A stretch of 64,000 bases of DNA from Sphagnum compactum (Eukaryota; Bryophyta; Sphagnopsida; Sphagnales), in the NCBI GenBank assembly GCA_965153455.1, contig OZ234493.1:13692213-13756212 (forward strand), read 5' to 3'. The notes beneath the pieces were generated by a model. It had not been told where the DNA came from and did not search any database. It saw nothing but the letters and a program-made list of their open reading frames with translations. Made by a program: the position numbers and the translations under genes. The first letter of the stretch is position 1. Every line of letters begins with the position of its first letter. Shown here piece by piece: positions 25,831 to 37,274 of the stretch.

Positions 25831-25839
25831 TAATTGAAA

Positions 25840-27240
25840 TTTTTGAAATACATAACATTATAGGTGTAGCCATGGCAAACCAAGTAAAAACTTTGCTAGA
25901 TTCTTTTGGTTTATGTGATCAAGTAATTGCATATGTCAAAGATGAAGGTTCTAATTTGAACATTTTGACTTCTATTTTGATTTTTATGGTTTCTTGTTTT
26001 GCCTTGTAGCTAGCATGTCCATTTGTATGGTCATGTTTTGGGCACACCATGTCAAAGGTGGCCTAATATGCTACTAGTTATAATAAAGTCTATGTTGGAT
26101 TTTCATAAGTTAGCTTCAAAGAAATTCAATCATCATTGCAAAAGACCATTACTTGGACAAAAAAATCTAGGAAGGGAAAGAAGGAATGGAAAGAATCTTG
26201 TATTATAACAAGGTTGCTTGCTAAGATGTTGATAACTCCAATGAAAGCATAGTTTGCTTGTCAAGTCATCTTATTCTAAGAAACATTAGAATATTGAAAT
26301 TTTATGTCCATTTGTTATGGATGGCAACAAGCTATTCATTTTCTTTTAGAATGTCAATGCTTTAGACTTGGGCTATTGTTCAAGCTATTACATATATGTT
26401 ATTCTGGGGGTTATTTTGAAACTTTGTGTTATGAACCAAAGTGTAGCCTATTGGTTATTGTCAAATGCATTATCGTGAAAGTTGATATGGTTGAGGTTCA
26501 AGCTTTAAATCAACCATTAATTCATGGCAATTTTAATTTAAAATTATAGGAATTCAAGTTGAAGATGAAAACACAAATCATCAATATTCTTGGCATTTGT
26601 TTTTGTTTATAATCTCAAACCAAATTTAAACCCATAACATGTTGGTTGTTACAAATACATGAATTTATACATGATTTTGTGAGGAATGGATATGCCATTC
26701 AAATTGTGATAGATTAAGATGTTGATATTGTGTGTACCCTTTTCTTACATGTGTTTTTTCATTTGCACCATGGTAGGGCAACAATATATCAACTTGTTCT
26801 CGTTGAAGGTGATGATATTTTATTGGGCAATTTGTATCAAGTGATGATGCAATCATGTCCACCTTGAAAAATGAGTTGCAAATATATAGATAGTTGTTAA
26901 TGCAACGAATAAAGATTGAAAACTATTTAATTTGGTGGGAAAATACATTGTGTAGTTTCCTTGTGTCTTTTTCCTTGCTCATCTTAGAATGGATATTTTG
27001 TGTTACAGGTGTCATCACTAATTTGAGACAATCTAGGCTTGGGATCGAGAATTTGGATAAGCTCATCCTCATCATAAAAAAATGGCCAAGTGACATATGT
27101 TTTGGGTGCAATGGACCTTTGAAGCCTGAAGCCATGGTCAAATTTTTGGAAAGGGATTGTGCTATAATTGAAGAATACAACAAATTGATTAAGGAACAAG
27201 GCCTTTTTGAAAAAGATTCAAGCTTTGATTTTATTTGATT
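25840..27240 (+). pseudogene. hAT-type transposase relic
   Basis: Two conserved parts of a hAT transposase survive in broken frames. From about 25860 comes GVAMANQVKTLLDSFGLCDQ followed by VIAYVKDEGSNL, the RNase H-like region with the acidic residue in the DEGSN segment. Frames then switch through a FGH..SK-like stretch and KTITWTKKSRK, with several stops. From about 27000 comes GVITNLRQSRLGIENLD followed by IKKWP, which is the C-terminal dimerisation block. The TEREFS-type residues just before it are lost. I could not find terminal inverted repeats or an 8-bp duplication. No active product is expected. Confidence 0.65.
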
Positions 27241-28990
27241 TCAAGTTCAAGTCTTTTCTTCATCCTCAATTTGTTTCTTTTGTTAACATTTCTTTCATGC
27301 ACAAGTATTTTGATCGTGTTATTTTCTTAGTGCATGCATTTGTAATATTGGAGTTCAAGATTGAAAGCCCGCTTTGCATTGCAATGTAGGGTATTTCTTT
27401 ATCTCATATTTGCAACAATTTCCTATGAGGAAATGGGCTCATCCTATGAATGGCCTTATGTTCTTCAATGTGGGTTCAATTAGGGTTATGAACTGCGAGG
27501 TCCTTTGTCAATTTGATTAGTCTTGTTTTGGAATCATATGTATTTTGTTGAAATCTTTTGTAAAGTATGTCATTCATATGTTGCAACTGTTGTCCTTTGA
27601 ATTTTTTTGTCATGTGCAAGGCTTTAAGAGGTCAATGTTGTTTTGTTTTGCAAGTCATATATCGTTGGAATCACATGTTGCTTTGAATTTTTTGTTTTGA
27701 AGGTTTGTCAACTCCATTTTGTTATCATTTTTCATGTGCATTTGAGGACTGTTGTCATTGGTAATTTGTAATGTTGGAATCGTATGGTTGGTCAATCAAA
27801 CCAATCATTTGTTTGATGATTTATTCCATATCAAATGTCCAAAAGCTCAATTCTAAAGAAACATATTATTCCATATGTGAGCAAGCATGAAACACATAAT
27901 CGTTGCAAAGTTAGATGTAGTCTCATTGGTTTCAAAAAGAAACAAACTTGAAAACAATAAATCTTGCCTTGTAATTGCAATGTTCAAATTGTTTTTGCAA
28001 GTACTTGCCTTTGTAATTGCAATATAAATTTATTTATTTATTTATTTTGACAATCTAATCCCTAAAACTTAACTGTATGCTGGACCAGCCCCTTGTCGGA
28101 AAAAACTTAAACCCTAATACCCAAAAAGCCTTTTAAAAAAAAAATTAAACCACCCAACACTAGTTGTCACCTCACAAACTACAATAATTGGCTTTGTACA
28201 CCCACATGGCATGGTCACATAGGGCAATTTGCGTACCAGATTCCAGACTCCGGATCCTTCCATAGAACCACCATCTTCACCACCTTCCCTTTCAAAGGGG
28301 TGCCCTCCTCCCCAAGGAAAGCAAAATAGATGTATGAAATACGTCATAACACAAGGTCAATCTCATGATCAGTGTTTTTGTTTTGTTGGCATTGCCTACC
28401 AAGGCAAGGATATTGTGTTTAGATTCATTATAGAGTATAGTATCTTAAGGGATTTGGGCCCCTATGTACATAATAGGTCTATTTTTGTAGGAGGATTTGT
28501 AATGCTACCACCCCTAAGCTTACTCATCATAAAGCACAAGGAAAACTATACAAGCGGAACTTAAAACATCCGTGGCCAACCGGACAACATAGGAGGGGGA
28601 GGGATCTTACACCTACTTAGAAGTAGATGCTAGTTCATCGAGGGCACCTCTCGGATGAGGGCATTAACCAAAACAAGGACCTATTTTGGTGATTTTGCCA
28701 AGCCTTAGGTGAACAAGCACCCATGTTTGGTTAGTAACTCAGTAACAATTCCCAAAATCAATTTAAATTTTTATTTTCTAAATATTACAAATATCCCCAT
28801 GCCTTAGACTCCCTAAATGAGGGTCTCCGAGTTCAAATCTCCTAAGCTTTAATAGGACCCAAGTGAATGCCTAGTCTTTGCCCTAAGGGTAGCAGGGCCA
28901 AGTAAAAAATAGTAAATACTTTTTCCTTTGTTTTGAATTTTTATTTATTTTTGGTAAATTCTAAAACCAGAAGAAAGCTCCAAAAAACGA
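27241..28990. other. Non-genic spacer before the DeSI gene
   Basis: AT-rich; a TTTA run sits at about 28025-28045. The 28376-28456 segment is a dispersed repeat. The minus frame at 28114-28347 shows no known domain. Confidence 0.4.
28376..28456 (+). repeat. Dispersed repeat, copy 1 (second copy 60467-60541)
   Basis: About 65 bases are nearly identical at 60467-60541: TGCCTACC, then GATATTGTGTTTAGATTCAT, then TATAGAGTATAGTA followed by CTTAA and GGATTT. Only a handful of differences are visible, so this pair is younger than most repeats in the window. Boundaries and type are unknown. Confidence 0.75.
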
Positions 28991-29044
28991 GTGGAAGTAA
29001 CCTACCTATCTACCTACCTAGGTACCTAGGTACCTAGTTGGACA

Positions 29045-29059
29045 TTTCCAGAATGTTCC
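29045..29059 (+). promoter_or_regulatory. Heat-shock-element-like motif upstream of the DeSI gene
   Basis: TTTCCAGAATGTTCC fits the canonical nTTCnnGAAnnTTCn heat-shock element perfectly. It lies at the front edge of a GC-rich, pyrimidine-rich stretch (29060-29250) that looks like a promoter plus first non-coding exon. A donor-like GTAAAT at about 29253 suggests a 5' UTR intron ending near 29627 (GCAG). No clear TATA box is seen. Confidence 0.5.
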
Positions 29060-29687
29060 AAACAAGCGCGTTCCACTCCGTATTTTACCCCCCGCCCCCC
29101 GCCTCAACCGCTTCCACTTCATTTCCGTTCAAACTGCTCTCGCTGCTGCGCACTCTCTTCTGTCTCCCTTCCCTCGCTCGCCATCTCTCTCTCGCTCTCG
29201 CCTCCACTGCTCGATCTCCGACTGCTGCTGCTTTCCAACTCCAAAAGCATTGGTAAATACGTTCTGAAGCTCTGCATTTTTGTGGTTATGGCTCTCGACT
29301 CTTGTGTGTTTGTGTGTATATTGTTTTTCTTTTAGTTTTTAGTTTTTTTAGTTTTTTTTTGTTAAGCTCTGTTTTTTGAGCTTCATTGTCCATGATCAGT
29401 CTCAGGTTTTTTGCGCTTCTGTGATATTTGCGTGATATTTCTGTGCTTGAGATTTTATTTTATTTTCACATTTTGCGCTCTGCATTAAGTTCATCGATTG
29501 AGCCCAGATTGGAAGCATAGCCAGGAACTTGGGCTTTTTTAGTAGCAGAAATTGCAGTGGATTCTTCTTCAAGAGTATTATTGTGTAGCTCGATCTAAGC
29601 TGCCATTTCTTTCTGCATTTAGCGCAGCAGTGAAGTGCCCCTGCATCGGTGCCCTGTGAGACGGAGGTGCATTGCCTTTTGAACTGA

Positions 29688-32338
29688 ATGGAACAGGTTT
29701 GATTTCCTCACACTGTCCATCTGTTTTTTTGTCTCTCTTCTACTTGGTTTTTGTGCAGTGTGTTTTGTATGTGGCAATCGATCAGGGTACTTGTTTTACC
29801 CCCATCTTTGAAATGTGTTGTGCAATCGGGATTCACTGTCTTGTTCCCCTTGTCATATCATTCTTAATCTCAAATCGTATACAGGTGAAGAAGTTCATTA
29901 GCAAATTGATGATACCACGCATGATGCTTAAGAAGAGCATGAGGAACCTCTCGTCTTCTTTGTCAATTTTGCAACCCTAGTCTGACTCAAGTATGCTAGA
30001 TCTGAAGGAATCTATATGTATGTCTTGCTTTTGGTCTTTCTGGGAGGAAAGCACCTGCCAATTGAATCTGACCAAAAGAGTTCAGAGAGGAGAGTATTAG
30101 GTTCCAACAGCAGCCATGCCCTCTTTTGGATCCTGCTTTGCTTTCACTAAGTTGTTAAGTGTGGATGTGTTTGTCAATGTATCAGGAAGGAACAAAGGTT
30201 GAACTCTACATCTATGACCTAAGCCAAGGGTTGGCACGCCAGCTTTCAGTTCAATTTTTGGGAAAGGCATTAGATGGAATTTGGTAAGTCCTTGTAGAGA
30301 GCAGCACTTATGCTCATAGTGTGCCACTTTTCTATATGTTAACATTTTTGTAAGCCGTTATAGTGGATCATATTGTGTAGATTTTATCTTCAATGATTCA
30401 TCAGGCATTGCAGGAGAAACTGGAAACTCAGTTGGTTTGTGATGTCTGTGTCACATGCATGGTGTACAATGACTTCTTATTCTTCTTGTGCTTTGTTTCT
30501 GATCAGGCACACTGCTGTAGGAGTTTATGGAAAGGAGTACTATTTTGGGGGAGGCCTTCAGAATAACCCAATTGGACAGAGTTCATATGGCAATCCAGTG
30601 CAAGTAATGCTTCTCGGTCATACTCAGATCCCACAAGATGTTTTCGAGGAATATCTTCAGGAGATACAGCCTCAATACACTCAGGAGACCTACAGTCTTA
30701 TGCACCACAACTGCAACAACTTTTCAGAGGAGGTTTCACAGTTCCTTTTAGGGACTGGCATACCAGAGTACATTCTTCGACTGCCTGAGGAAGTCTTGAG
30801 CAGTCCTATGGGAGTTATGCTGAGTGAGTGCCTCTCTTTGCATTTCCTGTATTACAAATTTCTTGCAGATTTATCACTCTAAATTCATCATGAGTTGCAG
30901 TTTCTACCTGTCATTCATTCATGTGCAGCAAAGACATAATAGGAGGACACTTGTGCTCAGTTGTGAATTTGCTAAGATAAATGGCTGTCCAAATTATGTG
31001 TTTGTTTTTCTACCTCCTTTCTTTATGAGGGCATTTCTTCCAATGAGCATTTTTCTCACTCCCAGCTCTTTGGTTGACATCCACTGGGAATGGATGCTAT
31101 CACATATTCTGAATGTGCTGAGATTTCTCAATTCTCTGTATGTGCTGAACACTGTGCAATCTGCCTTTCCCAACTTGTTCAGAAGTACCTGGAATATGGT
31201 AGTCAACAACCAGGAGGAGGTTCATTGGGTGAACTTCTCTAATTTTCAGGTTAAGCAGAAGGGATTCAGCAATAGGACAGTGTCAACCAGTCTGCCCATA
31301 TTGATAATGTTTTTTTTCTGCTTTGCAGTGCCAATGATTGAAAATCTGGATGCCACATTGCGACAGGGACAAGTCCCAATGCCTCAGCAAATCACATCAC
31401 CTCAACCCATGCCTAACTTCTCCAACATTGAGTTGCCATCCTCAGTCAACTTGCCATCTGTTACGTCCAAAGAAGCCAGTGCAGTGCAACTCACGTCTGC
31501 TGGCTCAATTCACTCAGTGAATGCTTCTGAAAAACCCCATGTTGTTCCTCCAGTATCAATCTCATCAGCTCCAACAACCCTCAGTAAGTTTTTAACTTCT
31601 CTCTCAACCTTCCATCTCAATCCTCATTTCTGTGTGCTCTTTGGGTATCTAGGACTGCAATGAGTCAACAATTCCCTCTTCTGCAGCATGGACGAATGGT
31701 GAAAGAAACATGTTGAAAGGAATCACTGTGGTACAAGGTAACCTTCCAGTCAAAGTTGAAACTGTTCTGATAACTTTTATGTAGGCTAGAACCTTGTCTG
31801 GATTTCTTCCTGAGGGGGCATGTCATCAAGTCAACAGCTGCACACACAGAGAAGCTGTCTTGATATGCAAAGAAAATTCCATAATACCAACTGATTTACA
31901 ACATTCTTCTATAATAATGATGCCATGTTGCACGCTTGATTTTCCCAGCATGAGAGGAGTTTTTCCTGAAGTTTTTTTAATGTGAGAAAGAAGGCATGTC
32001 TTAGGTGAAGTGGCTAAAAGTTTCTACTGTTAAGCAATGTCAGTTTCTTCTCATGTGACAAATGAGTTAATGCTCCAAATCAGTGTTTTCCAGCTTTGGC
32101 AGTCAGCAATTCAAACCCAGAGGAAAAGCAGCAAACAGGTGCAACTAGCCCAAGCTTGCAACAGTCAGCAAAGGACTCTTTGGGAAATGCCCGTGCTCAA
32201 GTTCAAGAAGAGATAACCCGTGAATTTGCTCAGATAATGGCTTCAGGGAGTTTGAAAGCCAGTGAAGCAGCAGCTCTTGCTGCTCGGCGTGTGTTACAGA
32301 GACATGGAATGGCTGCAAGCACAGTCCCTTCTTTCTAA
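29688..32338 (+). CDS. DeSI-type PPPDE peptidase (deSUMOylating isopeptidase), six exons
   Basis: Coding exons 29688-29696, 30186-30283, 30507-30823, 31329-31583, 31687-31737 and 32094-32338 join in frame to 324 residues; every intron is GT-AG. Exon 1 codes only Met-Glu-Gln. The PPPDE domain fills residues about 6-140: [35 protein letters not shown] with the catalytic His37, and [19 protein letters not shown] with the catalytic Cys105. GTGIPEYI and [11 protein letters not shown] follow. His and Cys sit at the spacing seen in animal DeSI-1, so activity as a cysteine protease removing SUMO (or a related modifier) is likely. The tail from about 150 is Pro/Ser/Gln-rich and ends in an Ala-rich helix ([20 protein letters not shown]) not found in short DeSI proteins. 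The third-exon donor and the small fifth exon are the least certain junctions. Confidence 0.9.
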
Positions 32339-33095
32339 GGTTCTAAAGTCATTTCCCCCTGGATGCAGGCTTGATGTTTCTCAACCTCAGTTTATGCTTT
32401 AGAAACCAGAGTTGAGTGAGAACAAGTTGTGCACAAATTGCTACTCATTTTTTTGTCTCTTTCTTTGTTTATTTAGAGACTAAACACAGTCTCAATCCAA
32501 GAGGTTTAGACAAAGCCTTTGCATCTATGGACAAAAAAAGAACTTTCCAATTTTATTCATGCACCAAATTTGTGTGCATTTTTCTCATGGAAAATCTCAA
32601 AAGACACATTGTTTCTCTGCAGCACTACACCTTTTGAATTGGAAAATAACAATATTATTTGCTAATTAGGATGACAGGTAGGAAATTATGTATGCAATGA
32701 AGAGATTTTCAATTGACCCATTGTGGTTTTAGGGAGGCATATGATTTGATACTTCATTTATTTTAATGATGTAGTTAATTTCTTATTCCATTTTATTTCC
32801 TTGTGCAATCTTTGGTGTATTTACAATATTTGTTGTTTTGTTAAGTAAAATGAACTTTTAAATACATTATAAATAATTAAATCTGAATTGTAACAATAAC
32901 TAAGATTTAAAAAATTTAAACTGGAAATATCAGGACATGTCCTTGTGTAATTTACACTTTTATTTTGATTGTTGTGATTATGTGAAGTTAGATATTATTG
33001 GATATTGTTGTTTGCTGCTAAATTATTTTTTTCTTTGTTTTTTGGGTGCAACAAAATAAAGGCCAACAATTCATACATTGAATCTTTTGGAGGAA
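32339..33095. other. 3' flank of the DeSI gene, AT-rich
   Basis: Probably includes the 3' UTR. No exon, RNA gene or element end recognised. Confidence 0.4.
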
Positions 33096-33099
33096 ATAA

Positions 33100-33560
33100 T
33101 AGCAAAAACACCAAGTAAAACATATTTCAACCATTTTTCATGTAATTTGCATAAGTTTTCAACAAAAAGTTAAATTTGACACCAAATTCAACAAGTTGGG
33201 GAACAAAACCGATCTAGTGGCCACCAAATAGGACGTGCTTCAACCAAAATTTCATGTAATTACATAAATTTTCAACAGAACTTCAATTTGACACTAAATT
33301 CAACAGGCTAAGAAATAAAACCCATCTAGTGGTCACCAAATAAAATGTATTTCAACCAAGTTTTCATGGAACTACATTAATTTTTTGGAGGAAAATAAAT
33401 TTGACATCAAATTCAACATGGTGCAAATGTTGAAATCGATCTAATAGCCACCACATGGGAGGAATTACCACCATGCCAACATGCACTTTCATAATTTTCA
33501 TAAAAAATTTGAAATTCCATTCAAATTCAATATGATTGTGACTTCTAAATTTATTGGAAT
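33100..33560. repeat. Tandem array, about 112-115-bp period, about four copies
   Basis: The marker GATCTAGTGGCCACCAAAT appears at 33211, as CATCTAGTGGTCACCAAAT at 33323 and as GATCTAATAGCCACCACAT at 33438. Between markers come TTTCAACCAA, TTTCATG.AA.TACAT and TTTGACACCAAATTCAACA. A first copy without the marker begins near 33100. Marker variants recur at 36165, 36278 and in the 47-bp array at 40.7-41.2 kb. From 33600 to 34270 nothing further is recognised. Confidence 0.75.
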
Positions 33561-34269
33561 TTCAAGCATATTTTAATTAATTTTCATAAAATTTGCACAA
33601 GACCGTGTAAATTCAAACATGTTTTATGTCCACACAAACTTGTAAACTCAAGTTGAACCAATGTGATGCTCACCAATTTTCAAGTAATTATTTTCGTCCT
33701 CCTATTGTCAATTGCAACCAATATCTTCAAATTAAAATTATTTGCATTCAATATAAACTGAACCGGTTGGCTGAAATGAAGGTTAGACCTTGCCGACAAC
33801 AAATCATAAACTTAAATACATGAATGTAACTTTTTTTTCGTATTTATCACTAATGCCACCAAACGTCAACAAAAATTTCATCCACCCATGACATTAAAAA
33901 GGAAATTTCCATTCATCACCTCTATAGTAATTTTTCATGCACACTTGAAATGACAATTTAAAACAAGCAATGTCCATATTGACAGAGGTCAGCACATTGG
34001 AATGTTTATAAAGAGGATAAACATTAATATTTTCCTCAATGAACGCCCACAAGCAAATTGAATATATTCTAGAATATTAAAATCCCATTTGAAAAATAGA
34101 GTAAACCTACTATAGCGATAATAAAATAGCACCAACATTTCTACTTAATGTTCATAAAAAATTCAACCTGCAACTACAATGCACAAGAGTTATTATCAAC
34201 AACATCAAGATTAGTTTTTGCTTTAGATGCATGGGTCACATTAATACTTATCATGGAATGAATTGTTAT

Positions 34270-36890
34270 ATTGCTTCTAGCCAAAAAAGAAAACATGACA
34301 CAAGAGATTTTGACCTATTGTTTTGGGTCTTCATGATTACTCTTCCACTTGCTTAACCAACAATTATGATACAATTCCTCATCATTATTGGCTCCCTTTC
34401 TCACAAGAACCCACCATTGAACATAGACCTTCCTATAATTCCCTTTTTCTAATCTCTTACAACATCACTTTCAACCTTTCCCATCCACACAAGATAGACT
34501 TTAGGGTCTGCAAGCCACACAAGAACAAAATTACCAACAAACAAATCACGTTAAGGCATGTATGCAACAATGCTCAAAAAAGGGCACATGCTTCTAAGGC
34601 CACAATATGGAGGGATGACAAGATCTTCATGGTCAACATCTACAACAGTAGGAATGGATGCATACTCATAATAAACTTTCCAATTGCTAAAAGGCCAAAA
34701 ACCTTCCAATATAATAGAATTTTATCATGGGATAGGTCTTGATAACAGCTCCAAAATGTTCTCCCAACATTTCACATAAAGTCCCATAATTTTACAATAT
34801 GAATCATCTTTCAACATCCCAAGCTTCCAAAACTCAATATACTTCAAAATTCCGCTACTAATGAAGCTTTCCTTCTCACATGCCCTCAATTCATCTATTC
34901 CCCATATCGGGTGAAATGGAAAAGGATTTGGAACCCCCATTGGCAATTTTGGCCGTCAAGTGCCATCCTCCTTCCACAATCATATGCCCAGGTCATCTTT
35001 AGGGCTCCACAAAACATTAATAAGAAACACTTTCTATTGCATCACCGGCCACTTACCTTGTCCACAAAAAACTGAAACAAATGCATCTCCATATGACCAA
35101 CAAGGACATCCAAGCCATTGTTCAAATATCCATTAACCCAAGATTTGAAATCAGGGATTTCTTGAATGAGTTGTGGAATGAATGGACAATCTTGGGAAAG
35201 CACGAATGCTTTCATCAAATCAGACATGACATAATTCTTTTTCTTTTTCAATTTCTTCGAAAAATATCCAAAACTTCCATCAATATCTTCATGTATGTGG
35301 CCTAACTACAAGAAACCCCAACTGAGCTTCTTCGAAAACTTCATGGGTAGTTAACAAGGAAAAAAACGTTAGCAAGGACGGTTTTTGTTATCTTTCACAC
35401 AATTGTCCATTTGAAGAAGCAACTTCCTTTGCAATGGCTTCACACCCACAATTTTATCCACAAGCTTCAATGCATTCAAACTACAAGAACTTCCTTACAA
35501 AATTTGTTGGAAGAATGCATTTTGGGGTTCAAACTCAATCAAAACCCGTGACTCCGTAACTAACTTTTTTTCAAGGCTACGAAACAAGCACAGAAGCCTC
35601 CCAACCGTGAAATTAGGATCATTGGGCCAAAACTCATTAGAATATTGAATGAAAGCTTCATCCCCATGTCCATGAACAATCATTCCAGTCAATGTCACTA
35701 ACAACCGCACCAACCCAAACACCATTTTGTTCTTCACTTGAAACCGAGGCAAAGCTATTTTAGAATGGTTCATCTTATCATGAATTACACATAAGAAATA
35801 TGCTTTAAATTGCACAGATTCAGTTCTCCAGGTGTGATATAGATGCCAACAAGATTTTTGGTGAATGTTATGTTTTTTCAATTTAATTTCATGTTCCCTC
35901 ACACAAAGGTTTTTTTTCTAACTTTTGATATCAAATCCTTCAAGGATTCACAAACGCTACACTTGACAAAAACAGATCCTCTCATTCACACATCCACGTT
36001 CAAATGTTTTTCTTTCCCAACTGGCTCATAATAGACTGCAAGATACTTCCTTCTTGTAACTCCTTGCTAATCTACAAGCATGAAGAAAAACTAAATATCA
36101 AAATGCTAAACAAAAACATTAAATATCTATTACACTTCAATTAAGGCCATATTATTTTGTAGACCCAGTGGCCACTAGGTCGAAAAATAGTCAAAACATT
36201 ACAAGATTATAAACTCCATTAAAAATCAACTTGTAAACAATGCTTAAACAAGACAATATTAAGCACATCATTACTTGATCTAATGGCCACCAAATGAAGC
36301 TTTAATTGAAAAACATAACAATCTTCATACAATACAATGGAAATGAATCATTCCATGTTTACTTGGTCATTACACTCGCGCATTGTCCTCCAAGTAACTG
36401 GAAGAAGGAGATAAACATCTTGTCTCCCATCTCTGATTCCCTTCATTTGATGCAGCATTACATCAGCACATTGTTTAATCAAGGTTTGATTCGGCATGTA
36501 TCATTAGGGCTCGTTGCTTTTGATTCCCTTTATTTCGATGTGGTAGAATCGTACACCCTCTTTTATTTTCCTACTTATAATTCATGTAAGTTGACATAGA
36601 AATCCCCATGATTTTGTACCAAGCAATTTTGCAAACATCCTTCTCTTGAAACGTCACAAATTTTGCACGGTTGCAATCTTTTCTTCAATGTAACCTTCTT
36701 GGAATATCTAATGTGTGGTTGAATTTCCCCTCAAATGATTTGTTCCCGAATTGGTGTTTAAGAATTCCTGTCATTTGGCGAAGGAAATGTTGACGACAAC
36801 TTAAGGAACAACACATCAATGCCTTTACTCCACAACAAGATTCCTCACTTAGCACCTTTTCTATTTTTGAGACCAGATTTACGAACACGA
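34270..36890 (-). pseudogene. Decayed DUF7869-like plant gene, probably transposon-borne
   Basis: Read right to left on the minus strand, broken frames keep the order of a large uncharacterised plant protein family that carries a DUF7869-like domain. A Cys-containing start (CCSLSCRQHF, then GNKSFEGKFNHTLDI) lies near 36810-36700. A GNKGNQKQRA-like segment and SEMGDKMFISFFQLL lie near 36520-36400. The core at 35815-35500 includes LLVTLTGMIVHGHGDEAF, NEFWPNDPNFTVGRLLCLFR and LIEFEPQNAF. DNCVKDNKNRPLLTFFSLL follows, then a FLVV..HT stretch, and LIQEIPDFKSWVNGYLNNGL at about 35200. Many stops and frameshifts are present, so it is not expressed as a full protein. Function of the family is unknown to me. 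Family naming is from memory of its motifs. Confidence 0.5.
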
Positions 36891-37274
36891 TCTCCTTCCA
36901 TTTTCTCTTACTGAAGCTACAATTTTTTTCTTCACACCAATCATTACTTCCACATCCATTTCAAGTACATAGCTTTCATCATATGAAAGCAAGAGCTCTT
37001 TCAATGAGAAGCCCTCCATAGTTGTCTGAACTAACGACCATTTTGAAATAGTCATTACTACTAAAATGTCTCCAAGACAATAGAAAATGGTCAAGCCAAC
37101 ATGATCATGACCAAGAATGTCATCCATAAATGCTTCCCTCGGGTCAGATGTTGTCACACGACCTTTCACAAGGAACACACCTTCAGGATCTAGAAGATTG
37201 CATTCATTTCTGCACCAACTGCTACGTCTTATTGGCAAAGCTTCTCTTCGACGCATGTCCTTTAAATTAAGTGA

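Noticed and set aside
28825-28850. GAGTTCAAATCTC as a tRNA B box
   Set aside because: No acceptor stem, anticodon arm or A box at the right distance could be built around it. No tRNA gene was found in the window.
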